6,628 bases of DNA from Actinomycetes bacterium (GCA_021808665.1 JAKBBA010000165.1:1-6628); one strand, 5' to 3'. Shown: positions 1 through 5,453, counted from the stretch's first letter. Notes: a model not told the origin generated them from the sequence alone. Made by a program: numbers and translations.

Positions 1-246
1 CGTGTGCTTTTGTACGTGCTTGACGATCAGTAGCGATACCCGAGCGAGACTCCCGCGCGCCTTTGCCTGCCCGTACTCGGCTGCAACTGCCCGCTCGCCG
101 GCCCGCACGGCCGACGCAGCGTTCCTCCCCTTATCGACGCCGAGCAGGAGCTTCGCCATCCAGACCCGCACGGCCGTGCTAGAGCGTAGCAGTGGGCCGA
201 CCAGGCCAGGCGCGCCGATGTCGGAGTACGCAAGCGGAGACGCCAC
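1..246 (-). CDS. Partial hypothetical protein, N-terminal part, runs off the left edge
   Basis: An open minus-strand frame enters at position 276 after a stop and stays open to base 1, so the gene continues outside the window. No ATG lies near its upstream end; the first plausible start is GTG at 246 and an internal ATG sits at 159. About three quarters of codons end in G or C, as expected for a real gene in this genome, and the residues are a normal mix of A, V, L, G, K and R. From the internal ATG the protein begins MAKLLLGVDKGRNAASAV. I do not recognise the family. A ribosome site is not clear: the AAGGGGG next to the GTG is too close to work normally. The gene lies on the presumed element side of the tRNA-Pro scar, so it may belong to an integrated element. 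It could also be a decayed fragment. Confidence 0.35.
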   Translation of the reverse strand, partial: MASPLAYSDIGAPGLVGPLLRSSTAVRVWMAKLLLGVDKGRNAASAVRAGERAVAAEYGQAKARGSLARVSLLIVKHVQKHT

Positions 247-324
247 CCCCTTACTCGTTCTGCTCCGGTCAGAAGATCATCGTCATCTAACCCGCTACCG
301 ACCAGAGGGGAACTCAACGGGCCC

Positions 325-358
325 GGGTGCCGAAATGGGGCCTCCTCAGCGGGCACCC
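325..358. repeat. Imperfect hairpin between element edge and tRNA-Pro scar
   Basis: GGGTGCC (325-331) and GGCACCC (352-358) form a 7-bp inverted repeat with a 20-base loop. No T-run follows on either strand, so it is a weak terminator candidate at best. Confidence 0.25.
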
Positions 359-378
359 TTGTCAACGGGTTTGTCAAC
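359..378. repeat. Short direct repeat TTGTCAAC, period 12
   Basis: TTGTCAAC occurs at 359-366 and again at 371-378, in the same orientation. The pair lies about 120 bases from the tRNA-Pro fragment. Tyrosine integrases often bind short direct repeats (arm sites) beside the core attachment site, so an arm-site role is possible but is inference only. Confidence 0.25.
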
Positions 379-495
379 CAAACTCAACTTTGCCACCCTC
401 TGGATGCCCAACTAGGCCGCACGGAGCCTCGGGGCACATCCCTCCCGACCTGGGCAAACACGCTCGACCAAGCCGAACCCCACGAACCAAGGCTA

Positions 496-541
496 CTTTG
501 GGAGCAGGAGGCCGGGGGTTCGAGACCCCCCTCCCCGACCA
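496..541 (+). other. 3' half of tRNA-Pro(TGG): probable attachment-site scar (attL/attR)
   Basis: The sequence matches the 3' half of a bacterial proline tRNA. It shows the anticodon loop TTTGGGA with anticodon TGG (497-503), the 3' anticodon stem GCAGG (504-508), a perfect T arm (GGGGG 514-518, loop TTCGAGA, CCCCC 526-530), acceptor 3' strand CTCCCCG (531-537), discriminator A and encoded CCA (539-541). The matching 5' half is absent: upstream bases do not form the 5' anticodon stem, and there is no D arm or CGGGGAG acceptor strand. Integrating elements that target tRNA 3' ends leave exactly such a partial copy at the end away from the intact gene. On that reading the element lies to the left and an intact tRNA-Pro(TGG) sits further left, outside the window. 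Confidence 0.75.
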
Positions 542-564
542 TAAGATCGTCTGGAGCCTCGGCT

Positions 565-594
565 GTTACACGGTGTCGTCCCGCACGCTAGGGT
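565..594 (+). promoter_or_regulatory. Candidate promoter of tRNA-Gly
   Basis: GTTACA (565-570) and TAGGGT (589-594) are separated by 18 bases. The second fits the actinobacterial TANNNT -10 pattern and ends 10 bases before the tRNA, which is where a tRNA promoter should lie. Confidence 0.4.
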
Positions 595-604
595 GAAGGG
601 TGCT

Positions 605-675
605 GCGGGCGTAACTCAACGGTAGAGTGTCAGCCTTCCAAGCTGGTTACGCGGGTTCGACTCCCGTCGCCCGCT
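605..675 (+). tRNA. tRNA-Gly(TCC)
   Basis: A complete cloverleaf can be drawn. Acceptor GCGGGCG (605-611) pairs with CGCCCGC (668-674), with discriminator T at 675. The anticodon stem is 630-634/642-646 around loop CTTCCAA, giving anticodon TCC (637-639), which reads GGA and GGG glycine codons. The T stem is GCGGG/CCCGT around TTCGACT. The CCA end is not encoded. The crotonase gene starts 21 bases downstream with no visible terminator, so read-through transcription is possible. Confidence 0.97.
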
Positions 676-696
676 CTCGTAGATGACGAGGTTCGA

Positions 697-1455
697 ATGA
701 CCGAGGTAGTGACACGATCGGACCGCAAGGGTGGCGCGATCGTGATGATCGACTCGCCTTCCAACCGCAATGCCCTGTCTCGTGCCGTCGTCGAAGGAGT
801 GTGCTCCCACCTGGAGGCCGCCCGATCCGACGACGCCGTCAGGGCGGTGGTGCTTACGGGATCCGGCGGAACCTTCTGTGCAGGAGCCGACCTGACTGCT
901 CCTCCCGTCAGTGCGGGGCCGGGCAGCTTCGAAGAACTGCTCCGCATGCTATGGGAATACCCCAAGCCCGTCATCGTCGCAGTCAACGGCCACGTCCGGG
1001 CGGGTGGTCTCGGGCTCGTCGCATGCGGCGACATCGTGGTATGCGCATCGGCTGCGACCTTCGCGTTCAGCGAGGTGCGGATCGGGGTCGCCCCTGCGAT
1101 GATCTCGGTTCTGTGCCTTCGCCGCATGACCCCCATTTCGTCGGCACGCTACATGTTGACCGGGGAGGTCTTTACTGCCGTCGATGCGCTTCGAGCGGGG
1201 CTAGTAACTTCGATGGCTTCGAGCGACGACCTGCCCAAGGTGGTCGACGGGCATCTTGATGATCTCGCGCTCTGCGAGCCGGGCGCACTCGCTGCGACGA
1301 GGTCGCTGCTACGCGAGGTTCCGCAGCGCGGAGTCGTCGACGGTTTGGCCTGGGCGCAGGAGATTTCGGCGGCTCTGTTTGCCTCGCCGGCAGCGGCAGA
1401 GGGTATCGCCGCCTTCAAAGGGAAGCGCAAGCCGTCCTGGGTGGCCTCGCACTAG
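697..1455 (+). CDS. Enoyl-CoA hydratase/isomerase (crotonase) family protein
   Basis: This 252-residue protein has the normal length for a single-domain crotonase, a cytoplasmic enzyme family that hydrates or isomerises CoA thioesters. Visible motifs are the first oxyanion-hole segment GTFCAGADL (about 58-66), the VNGHVRAGGLGL segment supplying the second oxyanion backbone (96-107), and FSEVRIGVAPA (124-134). Glu126 lies where the second catalytic glutamate (Glu164 of rat enoyl-CoA hydratase) sits. The position of the first glutamate (Glu144) is Gly106. The SEVRIG-APA-IS pattern recalls methylglutaconyl-CoA/isohexenylglutaconyl-CoA hydratase-like branches, so a role in leucine or terpenoid-acid breakdown is possible but not established. 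ATG 697 follows a GAGG ribosome site at about 6 bases. The neighbours give no pathway hint. The family call is firm; the substrate is unknown. Confidence 0.93.
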   Translation: MTEVVTRSDRKGGAIVMIDSPSNRNALSRAVVEGVCSHLEAARSDDAVRAVVLTGSGGTFCAGADLTAPPVSAGPGSFEELLRMLWEYPKPVIVAVNGHVRAGGLGLVACGDIVVCASAATFAFSEVRIGVAPAMISVLCLRRMTPISSARYMLTGEVFTAVDALRAGLVTSMASSDDLPKVVDGHLDDLALCEPGALAATRSLLREVPQRGVVDGLAWAQEISAALFASPAAAEGIAAFKGKRKPSWVASH

Positions 1456-1720
1456 GAACTAGGCTGCTCGGGACGACTGTGTCCGTAATTGCACCGGAAA
1501 TGTGTAAAAAGGGTCACAGTCCTCTTCGACGATCAAGGTCTGTCCGCTGCGGGGCACCAAACGCCCGCGGGGCGCGGACGCATCCGGCGCGGCGCTCCTG
1601 CGGCACGGTGCTCCTGCGGCTGCGGCGCCCCCGGCCGGAGCCGGGCCAGTCCTCCGACAGTTCGTCAGGCTGATCCGGCGGTTGGAGCTGGCTTGACGGG
1701 ACCCCTTCTTGCACGGGCTT
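1456..1720. other. GC-rich intergenic spacer with hairpin and short direct repeats
   Basis: No convincing gene is seen between the crotonase and abiEi. GACTGTG (1475-1481) and CACAGTC (1515-1521) form a long-range inverted repeat. GCTCCTGCGGC is repeated at 1594-1604 and 1610-1620 (period 16). CCCGGC-CGGA-GCCGGG (1630-1645) is a tight hairpin with a tetraloop but no T-run; it may help stop transcription from the crotonase gene. Short open frames cross on both strands, but they are rich in Arg, Ala, Pro and Gly and look like by-products of the base composition. Confidence 0.5.
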
Positions 1721-1767
1721 GAAGGAAATCCTACCCAGGTAGGCGGCATCTGAGTATGATTTCCTTC
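1721..1767 (+). promoter_or_regulatory. abiEi promoter with nested inverted-repeat operator; leaderless start
   Basis: An outer perfect inverted repeat, GAAGGAAATC (1721-1730) and GATTTCCTTC (1758-1767), encloses an inner palindrome CCTACC-CA-GGTAGG (1730-1743). The -10 box TATGAT (1755-1760) overlaps the right outer arm and ends 8 bases before the ATG at 1769, so transcription would begin at or next to the start codon and give a leaderless mRNA. No purine-rich ribosome site is present; the bases before the ATG are TTCCTTCC. AbiEi antitoxins are known to repress their own operons by binding inverted repeats in the promoter, so these repeats are the natural operator. That AbiEi binds here is inference. 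Confidence 0.75.
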
Positions 1768-1768
1768 C

Positions 1769-2365
1769 ATGAGGACGGCAGGAGTCCCGGATCTCCGAGA
1801 GCAGCTGGGTGACACGTTCACCTACGGCGAGGCCAAGCAGGCAGGTGTCGGTGACAGGCGTCTGTACGCCTTGCGCGATAGCGGAGAGATCATCTCGCTC
1901 GGCGGTGGCGTCTACCGCTGGGCCGACGCGCCGCCCGCCGACTCCGACCTGATCGAGATCGCCGAGCGAGTCCCGCACGCCACGCTGTGCCTGAAGACCG
2001 CGCTCGCTCGCCACAGTCTGATCGACGCCATTCCGGCCGCCATCGACATCGCTATCCCCCGAGGAAGCACTCGCCCAGCCCTCCAGGCGCCGTCTCGCAT
2101 CCACCAGTTCGACCCCCGCACCTTCGACCTGGGGCGCGAAGAGCTGAACGTCGGTGCCCGTCGGCCCATCGGGCTGTACTCGGCAGAACGGTCCCTGGTC
2201 GATGTCGTCCGCCTTCGCCACATCGAAGGCAGGGAGGTCGCCTGGGACGCCCTGCGACGCTGGCTCGGCCGCCCGGGCCGCAGCCCGGCCCTGCTGATCG
2301 AGCTGGCCCAGAGATTCCCCGGCACCGAGCCCGCACTGCGCCGAGCTTTGGAAGTCTTGCTGTGA
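1769..2365 (+). CDS. abiEi: AbiEi-family antitoxin of a type IV toxin-antitoxin system
   Basis: The 198-residue protein has the two-part layout of AbiEi. An N-terminal winged-helix DNA-binding region (about 17-51) includes FTYGEAKQAGVGDRRLYALR and the wing EIISLGGGVYRW. A C-terminal antitoxin domain (about 60-198) carries the typical blocks LCLKTALARHSL, IDIAIPRG, IGLYSAERSLVDVVRLR and a helical end. AbiEi neutralises the AbiEii nucleotidyltransferase without the usual stable complex and also represses its operon. The ATG at 1769 is chosen because the -10 box lies 8 bases upstream (leaderless). Its stop overlaps the start of abiEii in GTGA, so the two are translationally coupled. The gene looks complete, in contrast to its damaged partner. 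The family call is made from motif memory, without a database search. Confidence 0.88.
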   Translation: MRTAGVPDLREQLGDTFTYGEAKQAGVGDRRLYALRDSGEIISLGGGVYRWADAPPADSDLIEIAERVPHATLCLKTALARHSLIDAIPAAIDIAIPRGSTRPALQAPSRIHQFDPRTFDLGREELNVGARRPIGLYSAERSLVDVVRLRHIEGREVAWDALRRWLGRPGRSPALLIELAQRFPGTEPALRRALEVLL

Positions 2366-3375
2366 CCGCTCCCTCCCGAGCCACCTCGGCGGGTCGGGCC
2401 TACCTCGACCTTCGGGCCAAGGCCCGTGGCGACCGCAGCCCGGTCGACGAGCTGTTGCAGCTCTACATACTGGAGTCGTTCCTCGCCCGCTTGGCCGAGT
2501 CGCGCTTCGCCGATCAGCTCGTCCTGAAAGGCGGGGTGCTCCTGGCCGCCTTCGGCGAACGCCGGCCGACCCGAGACGTCGATCTCCAGGCCGAGGCGCT
2601 CGACAACGACGAGGACAACGTCCGGACCGTCATCTGCGAGGTGGCGAACCTTCGCCTCGACGACGGCGTCGCGTTCGACGTGGACGGAGCGACCGCAGCG
2701 GAGATCCGCGACGTGGACGCCTACAGCGGCGTTCGGGTCACGATGAGCTCCGAGCTGGCAACCGCCCGTCCCCACTTCCATGTCGACGTCAACGTGGGTG
2801 ACCCGATCACCCCCGCACCCCAGGAGCTGCACATTCCACGCCTGCTCGGCGGTGAGGTCGTCGTACGGGGGTATCCGCTCGTGATGGTGCACGCCGAGAA
2901 GATCGTCACTGCCGTGGCCCGCGGAACGGTCAACACCCGCTGGAGGGACTTCGCCGATGTCTATCTTCTGAGCGGCCGTCATCCACAGAACCGCCTGACA
3001 CGGCGATGCTCGCGTGGGGGTCGATCATGGGTACGGACGAAGCACGTGCCCTCGACACGGTCGAGCGCGCACTGGGCGACGCCGTCGGAGCTGGTGATCT
3101 GTTACCCGGTGCCCACGCTGGCAGGCCAAAGCCGCGGCCATCACCGGGCGGTGCTCAGCCGGTCGCTTGACCTGCCGCCTGGGCAGACCCTCGCCGGTCT
3201 CGTCACGACCGAACGCATCGGAACCTGGATCGACGCTGCCCGGCACCCCATGCATCAAGAGTGGCGATCAGCGGTGGCGAACGGTCTGCTGCATCCCATC
3301 GAAACGCCGTCCAACCCGGGCGATGTCGTGGCACCGATGCGCTGGCTGTTGGAGCTTGCCGCGGAGCGTGGTTGA
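2362..3375 (+). CDS. abiEii: AbiEii-type nucleotidyltransferase toxin, C-terminally truncated and chimeric
   Basis: GTG 2362 overlaps the abiEi stop by 4 bases. Residues 1 to about 208 are a well-preserved AbiEii/MenT nucleotidyltransferase domain: KGG (56-58) and RDVDL with the metal-binding Asp72 and Asp74, a third acidic residue in FHVDVNVGD (Asp142), and the later motif AEK (179-181) plus RWRDFADVYLL (193-203). Family members use GTP or CTP, and mycobacterial MenT toxins add nucleotides to tRNA 3' ends, blocking translation. Family proteins run to about 280-300 residues and end in a helical domain; here it is missing after YLLSGRHP (about 2981). The open frame continues to 337 residues, but the tail is partly out-of-frame reading and then a piece of an unrelated decayed gene (about 3148-3375). 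The product is therefore probably inactive, or altered; intact catalytic residues leave some doubt. Confidence 0.8.
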   Translation: MTAPSRATSAGRAYLDLRAKARGDRSPVDELLQLYILESFLARLAESRFADQLVLKGGVLLAAFGERRPTRDVDLQAEALDNDEDNVRTVICEVANLRLDDGVAFDVDGATAAEIRDVDAYSGVRVTMSSELATARPHFHVDVNVGDPITPAPQELHIPRLLGGEVVVRGYPLVMVHAEKIVTAVARGTVNTRWRDFADVYLLSGRHPQNRLTRRCSRGGRSWVRTKHVPSTRSSAHWATPSELVICYPVPTLAGQSRGHHRAVLSRSLDLPPGQTLAGLVTTERIGTWIDAARHPMHQEWRSAVANGLLHPIETPSNPGDVVAPMRWLLELAAERG

Positions 3376-3735
3376 CCCAAAGCAACTACCTCGCACGGGC
3401 GACGGTACTGGCCGCGGTGGAACGCTTCGGTTGGTGGGACTGGGACAAGCCACCACGGTCAGAAGCCGATGTCCATCAGCTCTCGACGCCTCGCAATGCA
3501 GCAAACCGACTTCGGCTGCTTCGACGACGCGGTCGACGGCTGCACCTCACGACCCGCGGTGTTGAGTTCCTCGCCTCCCCGGATCGGCTGTGGGAGCAGG
3601 TTGCTTCTGAGACCGAGGACGGCGAGGACTTCACCCGTGCGGTAACTGAGCTGGCCGGCCTACGCCTCCTCCAGGGACGAGTCGAGCAACGCAAGCTCGT
3701 CGGCGAGATTGCTCCGATCCTCATCGCACAGGGCT
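2994..3735 (+). pseudogene. Frameshifted remnant of an unrecognised actinobacterial protein
   Basis: Protein-like sequence continues through three frames. The first block runs 2994-3113 (MGTDEARALDTVERALGDAV). A second runs 3113-3148 (PRWQAKAAAITGR), a third 3148-3369 (SRSLDLPPGQTLAGLVTTER, then MRWLLELAAE) and a fourth 3369-3735 (WLTQSNYLARATVLAAVERF, RLLRRRGRRLHLTTRG, VGEIAPILIAQGW). Every step fits the loss of one base: in GCCCA near 3113, in GGCGGTG near 3150 and in GGAGCG near 3369. Restored, it would give about 240 residues in one frame. From memory the C-terminal half resembles winged-helix-like regions of actinobacterial plasmid-type hypothetical proteins (FGWWDWDKPPRSEADV, then LLRRRGRRLHLT). 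No function can be given. The N-terminus is fused to truncated abiEii and the C-terminus breaks off into another frame near 3730. Sequencing error cannot be excluded. Confidence 0.65.
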
Positions 3736-3874
3736 GGCCTGGCTGGTGTTGGCGGCGGTATGCCTTTGGCCAATCACTGTGGCGGTGGCGGTGTTCGAGG
3801 TGGTCCGTCTCCGCCGGCTCAATGTCGCTCCGTCCATGACGGCCAAGGACAACCCATTCCCGATCGACGACTGA
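3734..3874 (+). pseudogene. C-terminal tail of a membrane protein (fragment)
   Basis: A third reading frame, open to the stop at 3872-3874, encodes a 46-residue stretch. It holds one strongly hydrophobic segment (LAWLVLAAVCLWPITVAVAV), then a basic stop-transfer patch VRLRRL and a short hydrophilic tail ending NPFPIDD. That is the look of the last membrane helix of an inner-membrane protein. There is no start codon or ribosome site of its own; upstream the same frame is meaningless. It adjoins the end of the frameshifted gene at about 3730, so two unrelated gene ends appear joined by a deletion. A chance hydrophobic reading of the GGC/GGT-rich DNA is possible, but the tail after the helix argues for real coding ancestry. 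Confidence 0.4.
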
Positions 3875-3894
3875 TCATCGTGCTGGGAACCACA

Positions 3895-4041
3895 ATGACC
3901 GACACCAGCGCCCAGCAACCCTTCGGGTCCACCATCGCCGGACGCCCTCTACCTCCAGGCATCCAGACCCGTGATTGCCGCAACCGAGAGGAAGTGCCCC
4001 CTCAGCAGCAGACCAGCCATGGACTACAGCCTGAGAAATAG
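3895..4041 (+). CDS. Small open reading frame, doubtful
   Basis: ATG 3895 opens a 48-codon frame (MTDTSAQQPFGSTIAGRPLP, rich in Gln, Pro and Thr) ending at TAG 4041. It has no clear ribosome site and no recognised family. It is the only plausible coding reading in 3875-4070, a stretch that otherwise shows nothing. It may be noise. Confidence 0.15.
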   Translation: MTDTSAQQPFGSTIAGRPLPPGIQTRDCRNREEVPPQQQTSHGLQPEK

Positions 4042-4070
4042 TCAATACCTGTGGATGGGAATCTGACCGA

Positions 4071-4196
4071 TCACGCAGCGACCTCCTCGTTCTTGCCTTC
4101 AGGGCGCTCGACTATCACCCCCTTCTCGAACTTGACACCGGCACGGACCGAGGCGACGAGGTGGGGTGAGTTGACCGTCCGCCACCGGTTCAATTT
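4071..4196 (-). pseudogene. Probable transposase C-terminal remnant
   Basis: On the minus strand, a frame ending at the stop 4071-4073 encodes NRWRTVNSPHLVASVRAG, then VKFEKGVIVERPEG, then an acidic EEVAA tail. From memory this matches the C-terminal end WR-VN-PHLVALVRAG--F--G-LVERP found on actinobacterial transposases, probably of the IS256 (mutator) type. About 40 residues are recognisable. Upstream the same frame degenerates to basic, Ser-rich sequence, so the rest of the roughly 400-residue enzyme, including the DDE catalytic core, is gone. The sequence just beyond the stop (about 4033-4065, GTCAATACCTGTGGAT on the plus strand) could be the old insertion-sequence end. Family assignment is tentative. 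Confidence 0.45.
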
Positions 4197-4267
4197 CCCT
4201 CCGCTACAAGAGCGCAGCAAACTCTTTTGGCGAGATCGCTGCTTGGCGAAGCACGCGAACGAGTTCC

Positions 4268-4906
4268 TTATGGAGCGGCGCCACGGCAACCTAAACACGA
4301 TCGCTGTGGCGAAGTTTGATGTGGCTTGCTCGTTGGCTCACTCGAACGACGTGCTTCCGGTGGCGACCGCTTCTCTCGATCACCCCTCCCGCCCTCTATG
4401 GTCGAGGCAGGACGTGAACGTTGCCAAATCAGCGCCGGAAGGCCTACAGCAATGGGCAGCCACATCAGCAACACCGCAATACCTAAGGTGCTAGGTCGCA
4501 GCTGTCCATTGACTGTCTTGGAATTGATGTCGAGAGGCCACAGTAGGTAGAGCGCGGCCGCCAAGAAGATCCCGATTCTCTTCCAGATCGATTTTGGTTT
4601 GCGTGTCTGCTGAGAGGGCGTCGCTGATGCGGCTCCCAACCGACCTGAAAGGTCGTTTCGCCGAACGGACGTCGTCGTGGACGTGGCAGCTCCTCGTCGG
4701 GCCCACCCCGGTATACGGCGGCTGTAACCGCCCAACTCAGAGAGAAACAATCCTCGGCGGTAGCTGCGGCTTTCGCCGGTGCCGTCAGGACGCCTCACCG
4801 AGACGGTCTTGAAGAAGGACGCCCTCCAGCGACCCCTTCCCCGGGAAAGCGTCACACGGTTCCCGTTGGGGAGTTTGTAGGTCCGACTGGTCCGACGTCT
4901 CGGCAT
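4268..4906 (-). CDS. Hypothetical basic protein with two predicted membrane segments
   Basis: From ATG 4906 the protein is 212 residues; the frame opens further upstream (4957), but the 4906 start has a good GAGGAAG ribosome site 5 bases before it. Residues 1-45 are very basic (MPRRRTSRTYKLPNGNRVTL). Residues 46-105 are rich in Arg, Ser and Thr and look disordered. Two hydrophobic segments follow, about 111-127 (IGIFLAAALYLLWPLDI) and 141-161 (LGIAVLLMWLPIAVGLPALI), then a hydrophilic tail rich in Ser, Pro and Arg. I do not recognise the family. Codon third positions are less GC-biased than in the neighbouring genes, suggesting foreign origin or decay; the central region may contain a frameshift. 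Its ribosome site lies inside the truncated GNAT gene, so it begins at a recombination joint. Confidence 0.45.
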   Translation of the reverse strand: MPRRRTSRTYKLPNGNRVTLSRGRGRWRASFFKTVSVRRPDGTGESRSYRRGLFLSELGGYSRRIPGWARRGAATSTTTSVRRNDLSGRLGAASATPSQQTRKPKSIWKRIGIFLAAALYLLWPLDINSKTVNGQLRPSTLGIAVLLMWLPIAVGLPALIWQRSRPASTIEGGRGDREKRSPPEARRSSEPTSKPHQTSPQRSCLGCRGAAP

Positions 4907-5253
4907 GTTCTTCCTCTTCGCAGGCCGTCGCGCACCAAAGACGATAACAGATCGCAACCCTGCCGCTGTCCCTGCCGATCATCGGCGATGGCGAAGCGGG
5001 CCAGAAGGACCATGCCGATGTCGAACTTGGGCAGTCCCCGTCCGTACCGGGCGGGCAACGCCTCCTTGCGTACTCCCCCCATCGTGAGGGCGTAGTACCC
5101 CACCACCTGATCGGCATCGTCCACGAGCAGGATGCTCCGCGATAGGTCACGTCGTCAATTATCCAGAGCGTGGACTCTCAGCCGCTCGTCGAGGTCCACC
5201 ACACAACAGATGCGATGAAGCTGCGCAGCGTCGCTCTTGCGTGACGAGATCGA
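4852..5253 (-). pseudogene. Broken GNAT acetyltransferase toxin (TacT/AtaT type)
   Basis: Reading the minus strand from about 5253, the frame gives VDLDERLRVHALDN, an in-frame TGA (5155-5157), then RRDLSRSILLVDDADQVVGYYALTMGG and later DIGMVLLARFAIADDRQG. The two halves are one protein: this follows the GNAT toxin pattern (LDEWLR, then N-RRDLSR, then VLVDD--VVGYYAL, then LLARLAVD---QGRGLG). Such toxins acetylate the amino group of charged tRNAs and are paired with a ribbon-helix-helix antitoxin. Here the acetyl-CoA motif, usually QGRGLG, reads QGQRQG, and the fold stops after SSLVRDGLRR (about 4914), where another gene's start lies. The first residues are also degraded. A single CGA-to-TGA change would explain the stop. 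No antitoxin gene is visible. A shorter product from GTG 5124 is possible but would lack essential parts. Confidence 0.72.
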
Positions 5254-5453
5254 TCAACCGAGCTCGAGCGCCGAGAGCTGGGAGATCCGGTCCGTTGCCA
5301 ACGAAGAGCGGCATTGTCACATCCGGCCGATCCAAGCCGAGTTGGAGCTCGCCTTCATGACTTCGACGCGCTCCAGCTCGACGTCGTCTGCCAGCCGGCC
5401 GACAGCGCCCTCGATGTCGCAGCCACCCTCTACGATCTCGGCAACGAGACTGC
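5254..5453. other. Unresolved stretch with opposed coding-like frames
   Basis: No gene can be assigned. On the minus strand one frame reads SLVAEIVEGG, then GRLADDVELERVEVMK, ending at a stop at 5317-5319. The exactly opposed plus-strand frame (from TTG 5314) reads FDALQLDVVCQPADSALDVA. Both have high GC at third positions because they are in complementary register, so base bias cannot choose between them. Either may be a gene fragment left in this debris zone. Confidence 0.35.

Noticed and set aside
616..1136. Minus-strand frames reading across tRNA-Gly
   Set aside because: Strings such as GDGSRTRVTSLEG are the antisense of a tRNA gene, a well-known source of false proteins.
1594..1620. Possible CRISPR-like repeat
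   Set aside because: There are only two 11-base copies spaced by 5 bases, with no further units.
1459..1821. Minus-strand frame in the GC-rich spacer, running into the start of abiEi
   Set aside because: Its composition is dominated by Arg, Ala, Gly and Pro, and it overlaps the abiEi promoter and start; no family is recognised.
1912..2982. Minus-strand 356-codon frame opposite abiEi/abiEii
   Set aside because: It lies wholly opposite two genes with clear family motifs and shows none of its own; long antisense frames are common in GC-rich DNA.
4051..4494. Plus-strand 147-codon frame
   Set aside because: It opposes the transposase tail and the end of the two-helix protein, with no ribosome site or recognised motif.
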